Positions 1-5,097 of a stretch of 8,043 nucleotides of DNA are shown here, piece by piece. The notes under the pieces were generated by a model. That model did not search any database and was not told where the DNA came from. It was given only the letters and a program-made list of their open reading frames with translations. The stretch comes from Firm-04 sp045591925 (lineage in GTDB: Bacteria > Bacillota > Clostridia > Oscillospirales > Ruminococcaceae), in assembly GCA_045591925.1 (NCBI GenBank), contig JAZNTW010000077.1:1-8043 (forward strand), given 5' to 3'. The position numbers and the translations under genes were made by a program. The first letter of the stretch is position 1, and every line of letters starts with the position of its first letter.

Positions 1-29
1 AGGGGGAAAGGGAATCAGGAAAGGGGAGC

Positions 30-109
30 GCGAGGGGAAAACCTTAAGGGGAAAGGGGGAATGCGAGTGAAGCGAGTTTCCCCCTTTCCTCTTGGGGTTC
101 TCCCCTCGC
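30..109 (+). repeat. 80-bp self-complementary repeat unit (left copy)
   Basis: The unit begins GCGAGGGGAAAACC and ends TTCTCCCCTCGC; the two arms of about 36 nt are imperfect reverse complements, so it can fold as one long hairpin around position 70. Most arm mismatches become G-T wobbles when read on the plus strand. The 5' arm with its flank contains G-runs at 23-26, 34-37, 48-51 and 55-59, a potential G-quadruplex. An inverted copy with one mismatch lies at 7640-7719. Confidence 0.75.
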
Positions 110-112
110 ACT

Positions 113-177
113 GCGTGGAGTACGAATGCGAAAGGGACAACCCAAGAAAGAGGGGAATCGTCGCGCGCTCCGGTCTC
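113..177 (+). repeat. 65-bp direct repeat, copy 1
   Basis: Begins GCGTGGAG and ends CTCCGGTCTC. It matches 300-364 at 61 of 65 positions with no gap. It overlaps the block (136-252) that is found inverted at the right end of the window, so the mosaic was built from shared pieces. Confidence 0.8.
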
Positions 178-299
178 TCCTCTCTCTTAGGTTTTCCCTC
201 TCGCGCTCTCTCTTTCCTAACTCTCTCCCCTCTGCTGAGTTGAATTTTCTTTAGGGGAAAAGGGGAGTGCAGCGAGTTTCCTTCTTGCCCTGCGCATTT

Positions 300-364
300 G
301 CGTGGAGCATGAATGTGAAAGGGACAACCCAAGAAAGAGGAGAATCGTCGCGCGCTCCGGTCTC
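300..364 (+). repeat. 65-bp direct repeat, copy 2
   Basis: Second copy of the block at 113-177, differing at four positions. The block that follows copy 1 (178-232) is missing here: the sequence jumps almost directly to the GCTGACTTGAATTATCTTTA segment at 371-390, as if an internal piece had been deleted. Confidence 0.8.
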
Positions 365-430
365 CGCTCTGCTGACTTGAATTATCTTTAGGGGAAAGGT
401 GGAATGCGAGTGCAGCACATCTGGGGGTCG

Positions 431-464
431 AGGGGGCGCAGCCCCTTCGTCGCGCGAAGCGCGA
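431..464. repeat. Two adjacent GC-rich mini-hairpins at repeat edge
   Basis: GGGGC-GCA-GCCCC (433-445) is followed by TCGCGC-GAA-GCGCGA (450-464). Both are perfect short stem-loops. They sit between the repeat mosaic and the A/T-rich tail of the small-RNA terminator. Such GC-rich hairpins are common in ruminococcal intergenic repeats as far as I recall; a function is not evident. Confidence 0.6.
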
Positions 465-472
465 AATCAAAT

Positions 473-518
473 ATAAATAAAAAAAACAGGGACACTGCAC
501 TTGCAATGCCCCTGTTTG
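473..518 (-). terminator. Intrinsic terminator of the candidate small RNA
   Basis: On the minus strand an 8-bp stem AAACAGGG/CCCTGTTT (517-510 with 491-484) encloses an 18-nt loop that can add a short GCA/TGC pairing. It runs directly into an uninterrupted T tract of eight with its paired bases included, then ATTTAT. This is a textbook rho-independent terminator for leftward transcription. The xylanase already has its own terminator at 665-719, so this second one implies another leftward transcript starting between them. Confidence 0.8.
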
Positions 519-657
519 TATATATGGCACCACCAACTCTGTGCGGCATTGCCTTAACGCGCCATTTACACAACAAAAGCCACGGATACGCCCATTATCT
601 GCATAAACATGGGTTCTGGGGGCTTCAAGCTCCCATTATAAATCCGTCGGAGACACC
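485..657 (-). ncRNA. Candidate stand-alone structured RNA (possibly 6S-like)
   Basis: No credible protein is encoded between the two leftward terminators, yet the minus strand folds well. A 12-position closing stem pairs GGTGTCTCCGAC (657-646) with GTTGGTGGTGCC (537-526); four of its pairs are G-T wobbles with one T-T mismatch. On the plus strand these wobbles would be C-A mismatches, which points to the minus strand as the RNA. Inside, CGGAT/ATCCG (646-642 with 587-583) encloses hairpins at 613-591 (CCCAT/ATGGG) and 634-618. A TGTG/CACA arm can form within 572-541. A strong terminator follows 8 nt after the closing stem. Size (about 170 nt including terminator) and lone position would suit 6S RNA, but the branched fold is not the usual single rod and I cannot confirm the family. 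The start is uncertain: no good promoter lies upstream, and a TATAAT at 640-635 could instead drive a shorter RNA. Confidence 0.5.
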
Positions 658-664
658 TTAATTC

Positions 665-719
665 ACAAAAAGAAATTGGCTGTATGAATGCACCGAAGTG
701 TCTCATACAGCCAATTCTT
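665..719 (-). terminator. Intrinsic terminator of the GH10/GH43 xylanase gene
   Basis: Fifteen nucleotides beyond the xylanase stop codon the minus strand forms a long stem, ATTGGCTGTATGA pairing with TCATACAGCCAAT. A CAC-TTCG-GTG cap with a UUCG tetraloop sits on top and the tail TTTCTTTTTG follows. The stem is about 14 bp before the internal loop, which is stronger than needed for termination. The small RNA candidate begins within about 10 nt of the tail, so its promoter, if any, overlaps this hairpin. Confidence 0.9.
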
Positions 720-734
720 TGGGGGAGCGAAAGA

Positions 735-3700
735 TTACTTGAACGACCAGCTATCGAACTCCAGCTCGCCGCTGAATACGAAGCAGATATCGTTCACACC
801 GTCGATGCTGTTGCAAGCAACCGGTGCAATATCGGTCATGGTGCCGCCCGCCGGAACTTCGATATAAGCGAATGCCTCGCCGGTCGGAGAGCCCTTGGTA
901 ACCTTAATGATCGCGCCGTTCTTAGAGGAAGCGCGTGCTGCGAAGGACTTGCAGCCATCCTTGAAATCAACGCCCTTGAGCTTGATCCAGTCGCCCTTCT
1001 GAATATCGGTAACGACAGTATCGCCAACGCCCTTGATCTGGATGCCGCCCTGGTTTGCCATGGTTTCAGCCTGAACAGTGGTGTACGGATTGAGATATTC
1101 AAGCTGCTTTACGCCAGCCATGGAGCCAGTGCAGGAGAGTTTGCCGTTGTTGAAGGAGCACTCGTCGATATGGGTAGAACGGTAGTTAAAGCCCTTTCCG
1201 CCGTTGACACCCAAACGGATTTCGGTCTGTCTTGCGTGGTATGCAACGTAGTACTTACCCTTGAAGTAGACAATCGAGTGGTGGTTATTACCGCCATTAT
1301 CGAGACGCTGCGAACCGGTGTTTGCAAAGACCATACCGCTGAGCTGGGAAGAAGTCCACGGACCCATCGGGTTCTTGGAGGTCATGTAGAGGATATCTGC
1401 ATTACCAAAGGAAACGCCGTTGATATTGGTGCCGCCCGGAACATTCCAGTTTGCACAGTAGGAGTAATACCAGGTATCGCCGATCTTAATGAGGCTGGAG
1501 TCTTCAAAGAGATACGGGTTTTCCAGGGTAACTGCATTGCCGGAAATGGAGATCATATCATCGCCGAGCTTCATACATCTACCGGTCTTGGGGTTCGCCT
1601 TATCTCTGCCGTCAACGCCGCCGCCCATGAACAGATAAGCTTCGTCGGTTGCTTCATCGTAGTAAACGCCCGGGTCGAACATCCAGACAACGTCGTTCAT
1701 GTTGCCGACCTTGGACTTAGAAACCAGCTCGCTGCCGATCGGATCTACGAATCCGCTTGTCGGGCTGTCGGACGAGAGAACGCCGACGCCGGAGCCATTG
1801 TTTGCGAAGTAGAGGAAGAACTTTTCCTTACCATTGATTTTCTTATGCAGAGCGTCCGGTGCCCAGGCATTGGCAGCCCATTTTGCAACGCCGCCCTGTG
1901 TTCTGCCGTTTCTGGCAGCAACCGGAATCGGGCCGTGGTCGGTCCAGTTTACGAGGTCAGCAGAGGAGATGCAGTTGATGGTACCGGAGTTATAGGTGTT
2001 CTCCTGCATATTGCCCTGTGCGTTGTACTCAAACGCGTCATTGGTGGTGTAGAGATAGAGTCTGTCCTCATAGACCATCCAGCCCGGGTCTGCACCGAAA
2101 CGCTGGGTGGTACAGGGGTTGTTCTCATTATCCTTCTTGGTGGTGGTTGCGAGGTTCATGTTGTTGAACGCAGATTCCATCTGGGTGAAATCGACCTGTG
2201 TGACTTCCGGCTCTGCGATCGGGAACTTTGTGATTTTGGTGAGCAGATAATCGAGCAGTGCCTCTGCGTCTGCCTCGGTAACCTTGAGGCTGGAGTTCAC
2301 ATCTGCGTTCTTCTTGGAAGAAGAGGACAGGAACTTCTCGGTTCTGAGTGCGGTCTTCAGAGCAGAGAGGTCTGCTGCAGAGATCAGGCCGTCACAGTTG
2401 ACGTCGCCGAGAATCTTGGAATTCAGAACAGGATTGCCCTTCGGACCGTCAATGACGGTGCCTTCCGGTGCTGCGATAACTTCATCGACATAGAAATCAA
2501 TGTTCGTATCGGCAGTCTCGAAATAGAGCTGAACATCGGAAGCGCCAGCCGGAATCTTGAACGAGGTATTTGCAAGCTGTGTCCAGGAATCCTTTGCGAT
2601 TTCCTGACCCTCAACGATCTTCTCGTAATAGGTCTCGCCATCGGATCCAACATACTGGAGGCTGTAGTGGAACGGCTCGGACTCTGCGCCATCGGTGAAC
2701 TTCACGACTGCGCTGAAGCTGTAAGCCGTACCGGGCTTGAAGATGTTGGACGGGAGCGAAACGGTTGCGCCGTTCCAGATATCCTCTCTGCCGGTGGTGG
2801 AAAGGGACTTACTGCCCTTATATGCCTCGGCACCGGAGGAAGCAACAGATGCGCTGCCGCGGCCGGTGAAGCCGTCAACGCCGTTTTCGAATGTATAGTG
2901 GAACCAGTAGCCGTTTGCGTCGAGCTCAGGCTCTTTGACGACGAAATCATCGGAGAACTTGGTGCCGTCGCCCCACTGGGATTGCGGAACGAGGGAGGTC
3001 AGAGCGGTATAAGCAGCCTTCGGCTGGTTGTTGCCGGTATAGAGCAGCGGAGCGTTGCTTCTGCCGGATGCCTTATCGGTGCCAACCCAAGAGTTGTTAT
3101 CGTTCGGACCCCAGACCTGGAACAGGGTCACTCTGCCAACGTGTGTCGGATCGGAGTTCCAGTCGATACAAGCCTTGAGGATATTCTTATATCTGTTTGC
3201 CTGCTGATCGAGGGAATACTTGCCGCCCTCGGTGGAGATATCCAGCTCGGTGATCTGTACTTCCATGCCGGCTTCGAGATACATCTTCAAAGCGGTCATG
3301 TACTGGTTTTCACCGCTCCAGCCGTCATTTGCGTTTGCATTGATATGGGACTGCATACCAACGCCGTCGAGGTTGCCGGCAGCCTTAATACGCTTTGCGG
3401 TTGTGAGAATCGCGTCGCGCTTAAAGGAAGCGTACTCATTATAATCGTTATAGAAGAGCTTGCAGTTCTTCGGTGCATATTTTCTTGCATATTCAAATGC
3501 CTTGTCGATGAAGTGGTTATCGCCGTAGATAGAAACCCACGGAGATTTGCCGTTGTTGTAGCCCTTGTCACGCGGACCGCCGTTGGAGTCGTTCATGCAC
3601 TCATTGCAGACGTCGTATGCGTAAACATTGAGGTTCGGATACTTTGTCGCATAGAGATTGAACATATTCTTGATGTAGCTCTCAAGACGCTGATCCATGA

Positions 3701-4607
3701 CGCTTTCGCTGACATAGCTGCCGGAGTTGCCAGCCATGTTCTGCTTGAAGAACCATTCAGGCGTCTGGGAGTGCCATACAAGTGTGTGACCGCGGAAGCC
3801 GAGGTTGTTCTGTGCGCACCAGTCAGCGATCTTCGCAAAGCTGCTGTCCCTGACATTGATATTGGTATCGGTAGAACCGGAAGCGACGAGGGTAGCGTCC
3901 GGCTTGGTTTCGTTTTCGCATTCGATTGCGTTGCAGTCTTTGAGCAGGATATCCTTGATTGCGCTGTCGTTGATGGTACCGCCGTTCAAAATGTTACCGG
4001 AACGGATACCGTAATTCACGAGCATATCCTTCAGACCTTTGTCCGAAGCGGCTGCGCTTGCAGTCATTGCAGGCTTTTTGCCGACAACCGTTACTTCATC
4101 ATAGATGAAATCGTCGGTCGTATCGGTCGTAATTGTCAATTTAAAGGATTTTGAATTTTCCGGAGCCTTATAGGATGCGCAAAGCTCAGCCCACTGACCG
4201 CCCTTGACGTCCTTCTCGTCAAGAACCTTAACGGTTTTCTCACCGGTCTTGATATCCTCAAGAGAGAGGGTGAGCTTGAAGTGCTGATCGGTGTCAGCCT
4301 TGACGCGAACAGAATAGTCATAACGCTCTCCGCCGGTCAGGTAGAGGTCTTTTTCGGAGACAGCACCATCTTCAGGAGAGGTTCTGTCGGTTACTTTCAT
4401 ACCGCGCGAACCGGCAAAGCCGATCCCGTCGATCGCGGTCACATCGGAGCTCCAGTCGGGCGACTCAGCATACCAGCCGCCGTAGGTGACTTCAAAATCG
4501 TTTTGCACAAGCGCTGAAGCCTGAACGCCCTGCATGGGCATCATGGACGCCATTGACGCTGTGCAAAGTACGGCGGTTAACGCCGCATACAAACGTTTGC
4601 GTTTCAT
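735..4607 (-). CDS. Secreted cellulosomal xylanase: CBM22-GH10-CBM22-dockerin-GH43-CBM6
   Basis: This 1290-residue exported enzyme should cut the xylan backbone (GH10 endo-beta-1,4-xylanase) and, with its GH43 module, remove arabinose or xylose residues. Modules in order: a Sec signal peptide 1-30 (basic MKRKR, hydrophobic core, cleavage near VQA/SA); CBM22 about 33-178; GH10 about 186-545 with WHSQTPEWF (278-286), acid/base Glu336 in DVCNE and nucleophile Glu454 in ITELD; a second CBM22 about 560-715; a dockerin about 731-795; GH43 about 800-1165; and CBM6 about 1170-1290. GH43 candidates are base Asp840 (GADPGW), Asp978 (FDPG) and acid Glu1035 (FEDSS). The first dockerin loop is complete (Asp735, Asn737, Asp739, Asp746). 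The second, Asp769-x-Asn771-x-Ser773...Asp780, has lost an Asp-Gly. The start is supported by AGGGGG six nucleotides upstream. The gene is divergent from the GH43 gene at 5098 and ends at a strong terminator. The GH43 specificity (arabinofuranohydrolase versus xylosidase) cannot be settled from sequence alone. No frameshift or missing catalytic residue was seen. Confidence 0.95.
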   Translation of the reverse strand: MKRKRLYAALTAVLCTASMASMMPMQGVQASALVQNDFEVTYGGWYAESPDWSSDVTAIDGIGFAGSRGMKVTDRTSPEDGAVSEKDLYLTGGERYDYSVRVKADTDQHFKLTLSLEDIKTGEKTVKVLDEKDVKGGQWAELCASYKAPENSKSFKLTITTDTTDDFIYDEVTVVGKKPAMTASAAASDKGLKDMLVNYGIRSGNILNGGTINDSAIKDILLKDCNAIECENETKPDATLVASGSTDTNINVRDSSFAKIADWCAQNNLGFRGHTLVWHSQTPEWFFKQNMAGNSGSYVSESVMDQRLESYIKNMFNLYATKYPNLNVYAYDVCNECMNDSNGGPRDKGYNNGKSPWVSIYGDNHFIDKAFEYARKYAPKNCKLFYNDYNEYASFKRDAILTTAKRIKAAGNLDGVGMQSHINANANDGWSGENQYMTALKMYLEAGMEVQITELDISTEGGKYSLDQQANRYKNILKACIDWNSDPTHVGRVTLFQVWGPNDNNSWVGTDKASGRSNAPLLYTGNNQPKAAYTALTSLVPQSQWGDGTKFSDDFVVKEPELDANGYWFHYTFENGVDGFTGRGSASVASSGAEAYKGSKSLSTTGREDIWNGATVSLPSNIFKPGTAYSFSAVVKFTDGAESEPFHYSLQYVGSDGETYYEKIVEGQEIAKDSWTQLANTSFKIPAGASDVQLYFETADTNIDFYVDEVIAAPEGTVIDGPKGNPVLNSKILGDVNCDGLISAADLSALKTALRTEKFLSSSSKKNADVNSSLKVTEADAEALLDYLLTKITKFPIAEPEVTQVDFTQMESAFNNMNLATTTKKDNENNPCTTQRFGADPGWMVYEDRLYLYTTNDAFEYNAQGNMQENTYNSGTINCISSADLVNWTDHGPIPVAARNGRTQGGVAKWAANAWAPDALHKKINGKEKFFLYFANNGSGVGVLSSDSPTSGFVDPIGSELVSKSKVGNMNDVVWMFDPGVYYDEATDEAYLFMGGGVDGRDKANPKTGRCMKLGDDMISISGNAVTLENPYLFEDSSLIKIGDTWYYSYCANWNVPGGTNINGVSFGNADILYMTSKNPMGPWTSSQLSGMVFANTGSQRLDNGGNNHHSIVYFKGKYYVAYHARQTEIRLGVNGGKGFNYRSTHIDECSFNNGKLSCTGSMAGVKQLEYLNPYTTVQAETMANQGGIQIKGVGDTVVTDIQKGDWIKLKGVDFKDGCKSFAARASSKNGAIIKVTKGSPTGEAFAYIEVPAGGTMTDIAPVACNSIDGVNDICFVFSGELEFDSWSFK

Positions 4608-4613
4608 ACATTT

Positions 4614-4619
4614 CCCCCT
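4614..4619 (-). promoter_or_regulatory. Ribosome binding site of the xylanase gene
   Basis: AGGGGG lies six nucleotides before the ATG at 4607. It fixes the start codon that gives the intact signal peptide MKRKRLYAAL. Confidence 0.85.
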
Positions 4620-4689
4620 AGCATGATAATCTGAATTTCATTTTGGCGAATATTGGAAGACCATATCCACGGTGAGTCTGTACGGTCAC

Positions 4690-4707
4690 TGCACGAAGGG
4701 GAGTGCA
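4690..4707 (-). promoter_or_regulatory. Small hairpin in the xylanase 5' leader
   Basis: In the predicted leader of about 140 nt, TGCAC and GTGCA form a 5-bp stem with loop TCCCCTTC. The loop can pair with GGGGA of the xylanase ribosome binding site (4613-4617). It may therefore be a fortuitous stem or a translational control element; only the complementarity is seen. On the plus strand AAGGGGAGTGCA (4696-4707) also occurs in the left repeat mosaic (259-270). Confidence 0.3.
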
Positions 4708-4754
4708 AGTTTCAATACAGCTCAAACCGCAGAACTATGGTATTCGTTGTATTC

Positions 4755-4783
4755 ATTTTAATAGATGTTCGGACAAAATACAA
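4755..4783 (-). promoter_or_regulatory. Probable promoter of the xylanase gene
   Basis: On the minus strand TTGTAT (4783-4778) and TAAAAT (4760-4755) are separated by 17 nt, giving a predicted transcript start near 4748. The -35 lies nine nucleotides downstream of the 26-bp box at 4793-4818. The same box-to-(-35) distance is found in front of the opposite gene, which strengthens the assignment. Confidence 0.6.
4771..4782 (-). promoter_or_regulatory. Extra partial copy of the shared box
   Basis: On the minus strand TGTATTTTGTCC is an exact 12-nt match to the core of the box at 4954-4979. It overlaps the predicted -35 of the xylanase promoter, so a protein bound here would compete with RNA polymerase. 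The downstream half of the box (CATANAATNTGCA) is absent. Confidence 0.45.
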
Positions 4784-4792
4784 TATATTTTT

Positions 4793-4818
4793 TGCAGATT
4801 ATATGGATAAAACACAGC
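4793..4818 (-). promoter_or_regulatory. Shared regulatory box upstream of the xylanase promoter
   Basis: Read on the minus strand this is GCTGTGTTTTATCC followed by ATATAATCTGCA. It matches 4954-4979 (plus strand) at 22 of 26 positions in inverted orientation. Its centre lies about 58 bp upstream of the predicted transcript start, a usual place for an activator. It contains a TATAAT (4803-4798), so an alternative reading is that the box is itself a -10 element of a second promoter; no good -35 accompanies it. Confidence 0.6.
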
Positions 4819-4953
4819 AAAAAATGGATGAACTGCCCACGGCTTGCGGTTTCTTGCATCAAAAAAGTTGTCTGTTGTATTGAAAAGTTGTTCGGTTTTT
4901 TTGGGTCGGATGTCTGCATCTTTCCCCAAATATTGCGGTCGTTTTGAATGGAA

Positions 4954-4979
4954 GCTGTATTTTGTCCATAGAATATGCA
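4954..4979 (+). promoter_or_regulatory. Shared regulatory box upstream of the GH43 gene promoter
   Basis: GCTGTATTTTGTCC followed by ATAGAATATGCA, pairing in sequence with the box at 4793-4818. The outer halves TGTATTTTGT and AGAATATGCA are imperfect inverted repeats (7 of 10) around CCAT, as expected for a dimeric or two-domain DNA-binding protein. The centre is about 58 bp upstream of the predicted transcript start. Apart from an AAAAGTTGT pair at 4863-4871 and 4883-4891, the region 4819-4953 between the two boxes holds nothing I can assign. Confidence 0.6.
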
Positions 4980-4988
4980 GTTTTGATA

Positions 4989-5018
4989 TTGCAAGAATTT
5001 CAAATTATATGGTATGAT
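4989..5018 (+). promoter_or_regulatory. Probable promoter of the GH43-CBM22-dockerin gene
   Basis: TTGCAA (4989-4994) and TATGAT (5013-5018) are 18 nt apart, predicting a start near 5025 and a leader of about 70 nt. TTGATA (4983-4988) with TTATAT (5005-5010), spacing 16, is an overlapping alternative. The -10 covers the ATG at 5014, which argues against translation starting there. Confidence 0.6.
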
Positions 5019-5084
5019 AAATAAAAAAGAGCGGGTCTACCGCCGAAATTTATCCGCAATGCTTCTGATTTTTAAGGTTATTTT

Positions 5085-5090
5085 AAGGGG
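5085..5090 (+). promoter_or_regulatory. Ribosome binding site before a run of four ATG codons
   Basis: AAGGGG is followed by in-frame ATG codons at 5095, 5098, 5101 and 5104. Spacings are 4, 7, 10 and 13 nt. The second (7 nt) fits best and resembles the spacing of the divergent gene. Confidence 0.75.
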
Positions 5091-5097
5091 TTTGATG

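Larger units (their letters stand above)
1..420. repeat. Left intergenic repeat mosaic (G-rich on plus strand)
   Basis: This stretch has no credible gene. It is a patchwork of related blocks rich in AAGGGG, AAAGGGGGAA and their complements. Three kinds of relation are visible. Positions 1-109 reappear inverted at 7640-7748 with one mismatch. Positions 136-252 reappear inverted at 7926-8043 with about four differences. Positions 113-177 are repeated directly at 300-364 (61 of 65 identical), and a GCTGASTTGAATTWTCTTTA segment follows both (234-253 and 371-390). Open frames here are low-complexity and consist of repeat translation only. The block lies downstream of the minus-strand xylanase and small RNA, and reads in the same orientation relative to that gene as the right block does to the right gene. 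The family name is unknown to me. Confidence 0.85.

Noticed and set aside
15..536. 173-codon frame on the minus strand across the left repeats
   Set aside because: It is translated repeat sequence of low complexity, crossing several repeat units and the small-RNA terminator.
526..657. Riboswitch or SRP RNA
   Set aside because: No downstream gene follows on the minus strand, and I could not find the conserved loop sequences of the SRP RNA or of the common riboswitches.
684..4154. Very long open frame (1156 codons) on the plus strand opposite the xylanase
   Set aside because: It mirrors the codon bias of the real gene, has no ribosome binding site or recognisable domain, and its start lies inside the terminator hairpin. 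The minus frame has a signal peptide, catalytic motifs and a ribosome binding site.
5014..5097. Upstream start of the GH43 gene at 5014
   Set aside because: That ATG lies within the predicted -10, lacks a ribosome binding site, and adds 28 residues ahead of an otherwise normal signal peptide.
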